Assembly (NCBI RefSeq): GCF_000760695.4 | Contig: NZ_JHEG04000001.1 | Location: forward strand, 6,516,204-6,580,203 | DNA from: Tolypothrix bouteillei VB521301 | Lineage (GTDB): Bacteria; Cyanobacteriota; Cyanobacteriia; Cyanobacteriales; Nostocaceae | Reading direction: 5' to 3' | DNA: 64,000 nucleotides | Shown here: one piece after another, positions 19,058-27,283 of the stretch | Position numbering within the stretch: the stretch's first letter is position 1 | How the letters are laid out: every line of letters starts with the position of its first letter | Program-made: the position numbers and the translations under genes | Notes under the pieces: generated by a model | Databases searched by the model: none | Seen by the model: only the letters and a program-made list of their open reading frames with translations | What the model was told of the DNA's origin: nothing

Positions 19058-19660
19058 TTGTTCAAACAGTCACTCTTTGATAGAACCTTGAGCAAGCCAC
19101 CATTGAAAGCTATTTCTTCTCGGTTTATGCTATTAGCCCTACCAGTGATGCTTTGGTGGGGTTACAAAGAAATGCAAAGCCAATTTGCGCGACCCCAAGC
19201 TATTTTAGTGTTGGGTGGTTCAACATCAAAGTTAGAGCGAGAGAAATTTACAGCAGATCTGGCTCGCCAAAACCCACACTTACCTATTTGGATTACTGGA
19301 GGTAGCCCACCAACGATCACCAAAAGAGTATTTAGAAAAGCTGGAATCGATCCGAAGCGTTTGCATTTAGACTATAGGGCGCAAAATACAGTAGAAAACT
19401 TTACAACGCTTGTTGATGATTTAGAAAAAAGAGGGATTAAGAGCGTCTATCTCGTAACTTCAGACTACCACATGCGTCGCGCCCGTGTTATAGGCAAAAT
19501 TATTTTAGGTAGTCGGGGCATTAATATTAAACCAGTGTCAGTTCCTTCTAGAACATCTCCCGAACCAATTGAAAAATCTATTCGCGATGGGGTAAGAGCA
19601 ATTGTTTGGATAGCAACTGGTTATGCAGGGAGTGAAGAACTTCAAAAATACAAGCAGTGA
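19058..19660 (+). CDS. YdcF/DUF218-family protein
   Basis: 200 residues. A hydrophobic stretch (FMLLALPVMLWWGY, residues ~23-36) probably anchors the protein in the membrane. The DUF218 core follows: AILVLGGSTSKLEREKFTAD, LPIWITGGSPP, DYRAQNTVENF and VYLVTSDYHMRRARVIG, the last being the family's conserved SDYHMxRA segment. YdcF-like proteins are linked to envelope or SAM-binding roles that are not well defined. The start shown is TTG at 19058; an ATG only appears inside the hydrophobic segment, so TTG is preferred. Confidence 0.8.
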   Translation: MFKQSLFDRTLSKPPLKAISSRFMLLALPVMLWWGYKEMQSQFARPQAILVLGGSTSKLEREKFTADLARQNPHLPIWITGGSPPTITKRVFRKAGIDPKRLHLDYRAQNTVENFTTLVDDLEKRGIKSVYLVTSDYHMRRARVIGKIILGSRGINIKPVSVPSRTSPEPIEKSIRDGVRAIVWIATGYAGSEELQKYKQ

Positions 19661-19694
19661 AATATCAATTCACAAAATAACTTCATTTTGTAGT

Positions 19695-19743
19695 ATGGGG
19701 TATCTTTACTCGATACTTCTTAAGGACGGGTAAGGATACCCAT
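19695..19743. terminator. imperfect inverted repeat between convergent genes
   Basis: ATGGGGTATCTTTAC (about 19695) faces GTAAGGATACCCAT (19730-19743), near-complementary arms with a loop of about 20 bases. It lies between the 3' ends of the YdcF and DUF2288 genes and is a probable shared terminator. Confidence 0.45.
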
Positions 19744-19794
19744 CCCACAAAAGATTTTGGGATATTTCTTATTTGAAATTCCTCAGATAAAAAC

Positions 19795-20097
19795 CTATGC
19801 TGCTATCTTCTCTTGCACCAGGACAAATGGTTGTACGATTAGAGTATTAAATCGTTTTTCTTGTTGCATATTCCATTCTCCTACCTGAGTGGCAGAAGGT
19901 TTAGCAATCAAGGCTTCATCAATCCAGACTTGCACTTCGGAAACGCGATCGCTAGCTATTGCGACTCCCACATCTAACAAGTCAAGTCCTTCTGCAACGA
20001 CAATTACTGCATCGCGTTGTACGTGAGGAATTAGCCATGACCACTCGGCTTCATCCAAATTTTCTGTTAACTCTGCTCTCAAATCTTGATTGGTCAT
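19795..20097 (-). CDS. DUF2288 protein
   Basis: 100 residues: MTNQDLRAELTENLDEAEWS, WLIPHVQRDAVIVVAEGLDL, LDVGVAIASD and QVWIDEALIAKPSATQV. This is the compact acidic DUF2288 family of cyanobacteria and proteobacteria, of unknown function. There is no membrane segment. ATG at 20097, only four bases after the stop of the AI-2E-type permease gene, so the two are surely co-transcribed. Confidence 0.8.
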   Translation of the reverse strand: MTNQDLRAELTENLDEAEWSWLIPHVQRDAVIVVAEGLDLLDVGVAIASDRVSEVQVWIDEALIAKPSATQVGEWNMQQEKRFNTLIVQPFVLVQEKIAA

Positions 20098-20101
20098 TTG
20101 A

Positions 20102-21139
20102 CTAAACCTCTGACTTCATTTCATCAATTTCAAATAAAGAAACTATAACACCAGCGATAGGAATAGAAATAAAAATTCCTAACAATCCGGCAACTTTAGC
20201 ACCTACAAGTAAAGCAAAAAATACCACAACAGGGTTTAGGTTGAGCGCTCCTTGCATAATTCTAGGTGAAATTAAGTTATCTTGTATTTGTTGAAGAATA
20301 ATACAAGCAACTAGTACTTTAAGAGCTAGCCAAACACTTTGAGAGAAGACAATAAGTGTAATCACACTGACTCCTAATGTAGCTCCTATACCAGGTATAA
20401 TATCAAGCAATCCAACTACAACTGATAGTATTAATGCAAAAGGTACATTAAGGACTAGAAATACAAGGAAAGAGCAAGATGTCAGAAACAATGTCAAGAT
20501 TAACTGACCGCGAAAAAAACCTAAAAAATTACGTTTTATGATACGTGTAAATCTATCTCGCCTTCTTGGCGGTACTCCTTTTATAATAAATTGCCAAAGT
20601 TTTTCTCCGTCAAGCAGCATAAAAAAAGCAACAACGGCAATTAAGATAAAAGTTACAAAGTTAGTAATGAAGCTTTGAAAAATATTCAAGCTTGTAACAA
20701 GCATGGATATAGCTTGGTTTCGCAGCTGTTCTTCTATAGCACTTAAATCAATTTGTAAATTCCGACTGCGAAGAAACTCCTCTAGGCGATCGACTAAGGG
20801 GACCAAAGAGTTCAAAAAAGCAGTGACGCTATCAATTAATTGTTGTCCTTGAGATAAAACAGTTAAACCAACTGTAATCGTCAAAGCACTCAGAACAACA
20901 AGACTCAGTAAGAAAATGACAACAACTGCTATGCTATGAGGTAAAAAATGCCTCAGCCATTGTACGGGATAGCTAAGTAAAAAGGCTAGAATCGCAGCAA
21001 ATGAGAAAATAACAATGACTGATTCAAAGTAACCCAGAAGTTGTACAATTGCCCAGCCAGATGCTACTAGAAGTAAAAAACGAACTAGCGCCAGATTATT
21101 CAGGCGGTTCCAAAAATCACTGGCATCAAAACCGCTCAT
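20102..21139 (-). CDS. AI-2E / PerM-family membrane protein
   Basis: A 345-residue polytopic membrane protein (about eight hydrophobic segments) of the AI-2E transporter family (TqsA/YdbI/PerM). It carries the conserved C-terminal signatures VGLLDIIPGIGATLGV and QQIQDNLISPRIMQGALNLNPVVVFFALLVGAKVAGLLGIFISIPIAGV in part. Long soluble loops lie around residues 85-150 and 185-205. Members export signals, ions or other small compounds; the substrate here is unknown. ATG at 21139, operon with DUF2288. Confidence 0.88.
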   Translation of the reverse strand: MSGFDASDFWNRLNNLALVRFLLLVASGWAIVQLLGYFESVIVIFSFAAILAFLLSYPVQWLRHFLPHSIAVVVIFLLSLVVLSALTITVGLTVLSQGQQLIDSVTAFLNSLVPLVDRLEEFLRSRNLQIDLSAIEEQLRNQAISMLVTSLNIFQSFITNFVTFILIAVVAFFMLLDGEKLWQFIIKGVPPRRRDRFTRIIKRNFLGFFRGQLILTLFLTSCSFLVFLVLNVPFALILSVVVGLLDIIPGIGATLGVSVITLIVFSQSVWLALKVLVACIILQQIQDNLISPRIMQGALNLNPVVVFFALLVGAKVAGLLGIFISIPIAGVIVSLFEIDEMKSEV

Positions 21140-21325
21140 ATATAGGTTTGGAAAGCTTTGTAAAATCTCCTATTAGACTGACATAACTCAAGCAACAATT
21201 GCCACTTCCTTTAAGCAGATTTCCGATCGCTCAAACAGAAAATATGTAGGATGCTCAATGCCCACTGTTAGGCATAAATGGTAGGCATTGCCAACCTTAC
21301 AAGTTAGAAAAATACCAAATACCCC

Positions 21326-21964
21326 TCAACGTCCTAAATCGTGAAGGGTATTAATTGCTGCTGCACACTGTTTTGTAATAGCTTCCAATTCTTCTTTATC
21401 AGTTGAACTAGGAGCATTAATTAACTCGCCAATTCTTACCGTGACTGGAACCGGGCGAGGAGTTATCGCTCCTTTTTGCTCAATAGCCTGAGTACCCCAC
21501 AAACATACAGGTAAAAGAGGCGCTTTTGCCTTAGCAGCAATCAGTGCAGCACCTCGCTTTGGATCTGTGATACGTCCATCAGGGGTACGAGTGCCTTGTA
21601 AAAAAACGCCTACAGCCCACCCCTCATCCAAATATTTTAAGGCAGCGCGAATGGCAGTGCGATCGGCACTACCCCGGCTGACTGGATAAGCCCCATACAA
21701 CTCAATAGCTTGTTTTAAAATTGGGATTTTAAAAAGTTCTTCCTTTGCCATGTAAGCGACAGGACGGCGCATATAGTTAGAAACAAGTGGCGGATCGTAG
21801 TTACTGGCGTGATTGCTTACCACCACAAGTGGTCCGCTTTGAGGAACGTTTTCAGCACCATAGACTCGCCCTCGAAAGTAGACTCGGAGCATGGGGCTAA
21901 CAACTGACCACTTAAAGGCGTAGTAAAGTAAGAGACTGGCAAATGGTTCGCGGTTTCGAGACAT
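21326..21964 (-). CDS. plsC: 1-acyl-glycerol-3-phosphate acyltransferase
   Basis: 212 residues of the PlsC family, which acylates lysophosphatidate at sn-2 to give phosphatidate. Motif I is SNHASNYDPP (N-H-x4-D), motif III corresponds to FLQGTRTPDGR, and RGAALIAAKAKAPLLPV is motif IV-like. A hydrophobic N-terminal segment (FASLLLYYAFKW) should hold it at the membrane. ATG at 21964. It is the last gene of plsX-fabH-fabD-plsC, so acyl chains made by the first genes feed directly into its reaction. Confidence 0.85.
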   Translation of the reverse strand: MSRNREPFASLLLYYAFKWSVVSPMLRVYFRGRVYGAENVPQSGPLVVVSNHASNYDPPLVSNYMRRPVAYMAKEELFKIPILKQAIELYGAYPVSRGSADRTAIRAALKYLDEGWAVGVFLQGTRTPDGRITDPKRGAALIAAKAKAPLLPVCLWGTQAIEQKGAITPRPVPVTVRIGELINAPSSTDKEELEAITKQCAAAINTLHDLGR

Positions 21965-21971
21965 AGGGTCA

Positions 21972-22028
21972 TGGTGAGTGGTTGGTGGTTAGTGGTTAGT
22001 AGTTGACAACTAACCATTAACCACTCAC
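21972..22028. repeat. TTAGTGG array at the fabD stop codon
   Basis: GGTTGGTGGTTAGTGGTTAG units and an inverse end. On the minus strand the fabD stop codon (22017-22019) is read within GGTTAATGG. Confidence 0.8.
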
Positions 22029-22898
22029 TAAGTCAGCTGTAGAACGGATATTTTCTAAAATTAAACCAGAGCAAGTGCGTTTAATCAGACCAGTCAGGAC
22101 ATTACCAGGTCCAATTTCCACAACTCGCTCAACTCCATTATCAGGCAATGCCAGGGCAATTTCTCTCCACCGCACTCCACCTGTCATTTGTTGCCTTAAA
22201 CGTTGTTTTAAAACATCTGCATCAGCAGATGGAACAGGATCGACATTTGATAAAACTGGTATTTTTGCTGGTTGAAACTTTACGGAATCAAGCGCGTGTT
22301 GGAACTCAGCTGCAACTTCTGCCATCAAAGGTGAATGAAACGCACCAGAAACATTTAGGGGTAATGCGCGTTTTGCCTTGACTTGGGACATAACTGCTTG
22401 AACAGCTTCTGGAGTACCAGAAATAACAACCTGTGTGGGGCTGTTGTCATTTGCTAGAACTACATCAGGATTTTCAGAGATCGCCTGTTCCAGTTTTTCT
22501 CGGTCAAAATTTATTAATGCTGCCATCATACCACCTGCAGCACTATCCATGAGTTCTGCCCGATGTTTTACCAAGCGCAATCCAGCTGACCACTCGAAGA
22601 CACCCGCCACATAAAGAGCGATATATTCTCCCAAACTGTGACCTGCCAATAAATCCGGGCTGTATTTTTCTTGCAAAATGTCAGCAAGTATGCTTTCTAC
22701 CACGTACAAACAAGGTTGAGTGTAGAGGGTGCGAGATAGCTTTTCCTCGTGTGTTTGGCAAATTTCAATGACAGACCAACCCAAGATACTTTCTGCTTGG
22801 GCAAACTTTTCTTTTGCAGATGGTAAATCCAGTAAATCCATTCCCATGCCCAAGGATTGAGAACCTTGACCGGGAAATACCCATACGGTTTTTGTCAT
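22017..22898 (-). CDS. fabD: malonyl-CoA:ACP transacylase
   Basis: 293 residues of FabD, which moves malonyl from CoA to acyl carrier protein for fatty-acid synthesis. It starts TKTVWVFPGQGSQSLGMGMD, has the nucleophile motif LLAGHSLGEYIAL, the arginine/histidine regions VKHRAELMD and VSGAFHSPLM, and ends with VEIGPGNVLTGLIKRT. It is full length. ATG at 22898. The stop codon is supplied by a heptamer array. It lies between fabH and plsC in the same orientation. Confidence 0.93.
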   Translation of the reverse strand: MTKTVWVFPGQGSQSLGMGMDLLDLPSAKEKFAQAESILGWSVIEICQTHEEKLSRTLYTQPCLYVVESILADILQEKYSPDLLAGHSLGEYIALYVAGVFEWSAGLRLVKHRAELMDSAAGGMMAALINFDREKLEQAISENPDVVLANDNSPTQVVISGTPEAVQAVMSQVKAKRALPLNVSGAFHSPLMAEVAAEFQHALDSVKFQPAKIPVLSNVDPVPSADADVLKQRLRQQMTGGVRWREIALALPDNGVERVVEIGPGNVLTGLIKRTCSGLILENIRSTADLVSG

Positions 22899-22907
22899 TT
22901 AATCATC

Positions 22908-23013
22908 AAATTGGTGGTTAGTGGTTGGTGGTTGGTGGTTAGTGGTTAGTCGTTAATTGCTCTCCTCATTAGTTGCGGTTAACAACTGACTGCGAACTAC
23001 TAACCACTAACTA
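22908..23013. repeat. TTAGTGG/GGTTGGT array between fabH and fabD
   Basis: Units of GGTTGGTGGTTAGTGG, a central unique part, and the inverse (CTACTAACCACTAACTAA) just beyond the fabH stop. It could form a long stem in the operon mRNA. Confidence 0.75.
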
Positions 23014-23021
23014 ATACACAT

Positions 23022-24014
23022 TTACCGCCCCCATCGAAAGATAGCGGCACCCCAAGTGAGACCGGCTCCAAAACCGGAGGCGGCTATAATGTCACTGGGT
23101 TTGATTTTCCCTTGTCGTACTGCTTCGTTTAAAGCTAGAGGAATAGAAGCAGCAGAAGTATTACCGTAGTTAGCAAGATTGCTAAGAACTTTTTCTGGTG
23201 GAATGTTCATGCGATTGGCAACAGCATCTAGAATTCGCTGGTTTGCCTGATGCAACAAAAGCCAGTCTATGTCGTCAACGCTCAGGTCAGCACGGAATAA
23301 AGCTTTGTCAATCACTTCCGGTACTTTTTGCACGGCAAAGCGATAGACTTCTTTGCCGTTCATTGAGATCGGCGTAAAGCTTCCTTTTCCAACACTGACA
23401 CCCTGAGTTAAGTCTAAATTACTACCTTGGTATGCAAGGTTAAGGCAATTATTCTGAGTCCCATCACTTCTAAGTTCAAATCCCAGCAAGCCATCTGTTT
23501 CATTGGCTTGCATCACGATTGCTCCAGCACCATCCCCAAATAACACGCACGTGCTACGGTCTTTCCAATCTACCCAACGAGAGAGGATATCTGCCCCTAT
23601 CAACAGGACGTTTTGATAAACTCCGGTTCTGATATATTGGGCAGCAGTGACAAGTCCAAACACGAAACCAGAACAAGCTGCAGTCAGATCGAAAGCAACT
23701 GCCCTGGTTGCTCCGAGTGCTGCTTGAATTCTACAAGCGGTGCCAAACAAATCATCGGGGGTAGAAGTTGCCAGCAGAATCAAATCCAAGTCTTGCGGAT
23801 TGATTTTAGCCATTGCGATCGCCTGATGGCTGGCAGCAACCGCCAGATCGGTTAGTGATTCATCGGGCTTCGCCAACCGACGTTGACGAATTCCCGTTCT
23901 TGTGGTAATCCAATCATCTGATGTTTCAACCAGTTCGGTTAGTGCCTGGTTATCCAAGAAAGCAGCTGGAACTGCCGAACCACTTCCTGTTATTGCTATT
24001 CCTAAATTTTGCAC
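23022..24014 (-). CDS. fabH: beta-ketoacyl-ACP synthase III
   Basis: FabH condenses acetyl-CoA with malonyl-ACP to start fatty-acid synthesis. Catalytic Cys is in LTAACSGFVFG (about residue 113), His in LLLHQANQRILDA, Asn in NYGNTSAAS. The GTG at 24014 gives VQNLGIAITGSGSAVP, the usual family N-terminus and length (330), with GGGAG about nine bases upstream. An in-frame ATG at 24068 would add 18 residues coded largely by a TGACAAATGAC repeat and is less likely. Second gene of the plsX-fabH-fabD-plsC run. Confidence 0.92.
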   Translation of the reverse strand: MQNLGIAITGSGSAVPAAFLDNQALTELVETSDDWITTRTGIRQRRLAKPDESLTDLAVAASHQAIAMAKINPQDLDLILLATSTPDDLFGTACRIQAALGATRAVAFDLTAACSGFVFGLVTAAQYIRTGVYQNVLLIGADILSRWVDWKDRSTCVLFGDGAGAIVMQANETDGLLGFELRSDGTQNNCLNLAYQGSNLDLTQGVSVGKGSFTPISMNGKEVYRFAVQKVPEVIDKALFRADLSVDDIDWLLLHQANQRILDAVANRMNIPPEKVLSNLANYGNTSAASIPLALNEAVRQGKIKPSDIIAASGFGAGLTWGAAIFRWGR

Positions 24015-24059
24015 TCCGGCATCTCCCAAGCTATCTTTAACAGTGACCAGTAACCAGTC

Positions 24060-24114
24060 ATTTGTCATTTGTCAAAAGGTCATTGCAAATGACTCCGGAC
24101 AAATGACAAATGAT
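24060..24114. repeat. TGACAAATGAC repeat between plsX and fabH
   Basis: Four or five copies of CATTTGTC in direct and inverted orientation around a central unique stretch. They extend into the possible 5' extension of fabH. Confidence 0.7.
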
Positions 24115-24116
24115 AT

Positions 24117-25142
24117 TTAGCCACTTTCTTGCTGAACGCTTTGATATTGGGACTGAATTCTTTGTAACACTTGGTTGTTGACCGCTTCTTTTGCCATACG
24201 AATTGCATTAAAAATCGAAGGTGCTTGGGAACTCCCGTGACTGATAATACAAATTCCCCCTACTCCCAAAAGCAAAGCACCCCCATGTTCGGCATGATCG
24301 ACCCTCTGCTTAATCCGTCTGAGATTTGGTTTTAAAATAGCTGTACCAATTTGACCGCGCACTCCTTGGGGTAATTCTTCCCGCATAATTTGCAGCATAA
24401 TCTCCCCAACGGCTTCGGCAAACTTTAACAACACGTTACCCACAAATCCGTCACAGACAATTACGTCAAAATGACCGGAGAGGACATCACGCCCTTCGGC
24501 GTTACCAATAAAAGTAATTTGCGTCTTTTCCTTTAGTAGTTGATGGGCACGTACAGCAGCATCATTGCCTTTACAGTCTTCTTCACCGATATTCAATAAA
24601 CCTACTTTAGGTTCTGGAGTCCCCAAAACATACTGACTGTATATAGACCCCATGACTGCAAACTGTTCTAAGAATTTTGGACGGCAATCCACGTTTGCAC
24701 CTACATCAAGAACTAGTACTGGCTTGCCTGCTACCATTGTGGGAAAAACCGCACCAATTGCGGGACGGTCAATGCCCGGTAGTCGTCCCAAGCGCAGTAA
24801 AGCTGCTGCCATTGCTGCTCCAGAGTGTCCGGCAGAAACGACAGCATCTGCTTGCTGTTTTTTCACCAAATCCATCGCCACATTGATGGAAGCCTTAGGT
24901 TTGCGCCTGATAGCGCTTAAAGGCTCCTCATCCATTGCGATCGCTTCAGAGGCACTCACGATTTCAACGTGCGCCAGATTTGTCTTTGGCGGCAGTTTGC
25001 TTTGAATTTGTTGGGGATCGCCCACCAACAGTACTTCTACACCTAATTCTTCTCGGGCTCGCAGAGCGCCTGCGACGATTTCATCAGGTGCATGATCCCC
25101 TCCCATTGCGTCAATTGCGATCCGCACGCAAGTCGATCCCAT
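24117..25142 (-). CDS. plsX: phosphate acyltransferase PlsX
   Basis: 341 residues. PlsX makes acyl-phosphate from acyl-ACP, the first step towards phosphatidic acid. Diagnostic segments are RIAIDAMGGDHAP, AISAGHSGAAMAAAL-like VVSAGHSGAAMAAALLRLGR, PGIDRPAIGAVFP, LDVGANVDCRP, NIGEEDCKGND and VCDGFVGNVLLKF. ATG at 25142. It heads the operon. No clear promoter is visible in the repeat-filled spacer upstream. Confidence 0.93.
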   Translation of the reverse strand: MGSTCVRIAIDAMGGDHAPDEIVAGALRAREELGVEVLLVGDPQQIQSKLPPKTNLAHVEIVSASEAIAMDEEPLSAIRRKPKASINVAMDLVKKQQADAVVSAGHSGAAMAAALLRLGRLPGIDRPAIGAVFPTMVAGKPVLVLDVGANVDCRPKFLEQFAVMGSIYSQYVLGTPEPKVGLLNIGEEDCKGNDAAVRAHQLLKEKTQITFIGNAEGRDVLSGHFDVIVCDGFVGNVLLKFAEAVGEIMLQIMREELPQGVRGQIGTAILKPNLRRIKQRVDHAEHGGALLLGVGGICIISHGSSQAPSIFNAIRMAKEAVNNQVLQRIQSQYQSVQQESG

Positions 25143-25868
25143 TGCTCAGAGCTTCTAAAAACCTTACAAATTTTACCAGATGCCTCTTTTGAAGTATGAA
25201 GGATAAAGGAAAAAGAACTTAAGTATTCGGTCTTAGGTCTTTGGTTATTTTCCAATCCCAGTACCCAATGCCTTTCTTTCTTGATACTTTTCTTTCCTAC
25301 TTGTTTAGAGCTTCTGTCAAGCCCAACATAACACGAATTACACCCCTTACTACGACCGTGAAATTACGGCGATAACCGCGAGATGGAAACTGGGGACTTA
25401 AGGATAGGGTTATGACTGGGCAATTGCACGTGAAAAAGCTTTTCACAATCGCGATTGCCACTAATCCCCACTTTGTGGGAGTTCCGCATTTTCCAATCCC
25501 CATTGACCAAAATCAAAAAATTGCCTGATCGAGAAGTTAGCTGTGGGAAAATATCAGATAGATAAAATCGAGTCCATAGCTCAAGTGTGTAGATCCACGC
25601 GGGCAGCTTTTTAAAGAGTAGAGTAGGGTGGGATGAAGTGTGAAGTATAAATTTTTCATCCTTCATCCTTTTTCATTAAAAAGTGTAAGATGGGAACCCT
25701 AAAGATCGGAAAATACAAATGATAGGGTTCTGCTGCCTACAAAAATTGTGTTATCCAAACCACTTCCGCAATGAAACATCAGCGGTTATTATGGCTCAGT
25801 ACATAGCAAGAGCAAGCAAATAGTAAATTTACGTAATCTTAACTAGCATATAGAACGAAGGAAAACGG
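25143..25868. other. 726-base divergent spacer, repeats only
   Basis: Between plsX and dacB. It holds GAAGTATGAAGGATAAAGG-type repeats (25189-25208 and inverted around 25635-25670), ACAATCGCGATTG (25445-25457, also near 12652) and a GAACCCTA...TAGGGTTC inverted repeat (25692-25731). Open frames on the minus strand (25297-25503, 25364-25666) run through these repeats and show no family signature. Promoters for both flanking genes should lie here. Confidence 0.5.
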
Positions 25869-27209
25869 ATGCTGGAATTATTTAGTTCAGGGTTAATTTC
25901 CATTTGGCTAGAGATGGCAGGTGTACAAGTTAAACCTACAGATGTATTGGATGTACTAGCTTGGCAAAGTAGCCCTGGCTTAGTTCTTGCCCCCGATCCA
26001 AATCCATCTGGCAGTACCATTGTGCAGCAATATCTGAAGGGACTGCAAACATTAAAACTCGTCACAACACCAGAGCAAACACAACATCAAGGGATTTGGC
26101 TTCAGTCAGGACCTATCTTGATGGCTAACCATCAGGGTACAACACCTCTAAGCGCTGCTTCCTTAACTAAAATCGCTACTTCTTTAGCAGCCCTAACGAC
26201 TTTTGGACCAAACCATCAATTTCAAACATTAGTCAGTACCACAGGCTCGGTCAAAAACGGAGTCTTACAAGGTGATTTAATCCTAACGAGCGGCGGAGAT
26301 CCTTTATTTGTTTGGGAAGAAGCGATCGCTCTAGGTAACAGCCTCAACCAAATGGGTATCAAACGTGTCACGGGAAATTTGATAATTAATGGCAATTTTG
26401 CTATGAATTTTCAGCGCAATCCCCAGATTGCAGGTCAAATGCTCAGACAAGCGATCAATTCTGCCACCTGGTCTCGTGCTTTATCTTTCCAACATTCACT
26501 GATGCCTAAAGGGACTCTCAAACCGCAAGTGGCTGTAGCCGGACAGGTAAAATTAGCAACGCAAAATATTGCTCTGTCCCAAAATCCCCAACAAACCCTA
26601 TTATTGCGTCATCGTTCGCTGCCCTTAAGACAAATCATCAAGGAAATGAACGTTTTCAGCAATAATGAAATGGCAGAAATGTTAGCAGAGGCCGTTGGGG
26701 GAGCACATATTGTACAATTAAAAGCCGCAAAACTAGCAAGAGTGCCGCAATCGGAAATTCAATTAATTAACGGTTCTGGGCTCGGACAAGAGAACCGCAT
26801 TTCTCCCAGAGCTGCTTGTGCTATGTTAATGGCAATTCAAAAGGAAGCTTTTGCCCACCAACTCACTGTAGCTGATTTCTTTCCTACTGCGGGGTTTGAC
26901 AATCGTGGAACACTGCATTCGAGACATCTTCCTGCAGCCACTGTCATAAAAACCGGTACTTTGAGGGATGTCAGTGCTTTAGCGGGAGTGGTACCGACAC
27001 GCGATCGCGGTTTGGTTTGGTTTGCCATTATCAATCGCGGTTATACCGTACCTGCTTTTCGCGCCGGACAAGATCAACTCTTACAAACCCTTGTCAAGCA
27101 ATTACAAGTCGCTCCAACCATCCCCGCGAGTTTAACTCCCCATACAGCCACCAGTACGTTACCTCAATATGGTGCAGCCAATCGGAATGAAATGGTGTAT
27201 GGTGGCTAA
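25869..27209 (+). CDS. dacB: D-Ala-D-Ala carboxypeptidase/endopeptidase (PBP4, S13)
   Basis: 446 residues of the S13 penicillin-binding family, which trims or cleaves peptide cross-links of peptidoglycan in the periplasm. The three active-site motifs are present: SLTK (98-101), SNN in FSNNEMAE (about 264) and KTG in VIKTGTLRDVSALAG (about 360). The N-terminus is mildly hydrophobic but is not a textbook signal peptide. ATG at 25869. The stop codon opens a GCTAATA array shared with the convergent lptC gene. Confidence 0.88.
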   Translation: MLELFSSGLISIWLEMAGVQVKPTDVLDVLAWQSSPGLVLAPDPNPSGSTIVQQYLKGLQTLKLVTTPEQTQHQGIWLQSGPILMANHQGTTPLSAASLTKIATSLAALTTFGPNHQFQTLVSTTGSVKNGVLQGDLILTSGGDPLFVWEEAIALGNSLNQMGIKRVTGNLIINGNFAMNFQRNPQIAGQMLRQAINSATWSRALSFQHSLMPKGTLKPQVAVAGQVKLATQNIALSQNPQQTLLLRHRSLPLRQIIKEMNVFSNNEMAEMLAEAVGGAHIVQLKAAKLARVPQSEIQLINGSGLGQENRISPRAACAMLMAIQKEAFAHQLTVADFFPTAGFDNRGTLHSRHLPAATVIKTGTLRDVSALAGVVPTRDRGLVWFAIINRGYTVPAFRAGQDQLLQTLVKQLQVAPTIPASLTPHTATSTLPQYGAANRNEMVYGG

Positions 27210-27283
27210 TAGCTAATAGCTAATTGCTAATTGTTCATCTTAGTATTAACCATTAGCTATTAGCTATTAGCCCTTAGCTAATT
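27205..27283. repeat. inverted GCTAATA array between dacB and lptC
   Basis: GGCTAATAGCTAATAGCTAA on the left, and TTAGCTATTAGCTATTAGCC and TTAGCTAATTA on the right. Both convergent genes terminate inside it (dacB TAA at 27207, lptC TAG at 27278-27280). It is a candidate bidirectional terminator. Confidence 0.85.

Noticed and set aside
25364-25666. 100-codon minus-strand ORF upstream of dacB
   Set aside because: It runs through several dispersed repeats (GAAGTATAAA, CAATCGCGATTG) and has no coherent domain.
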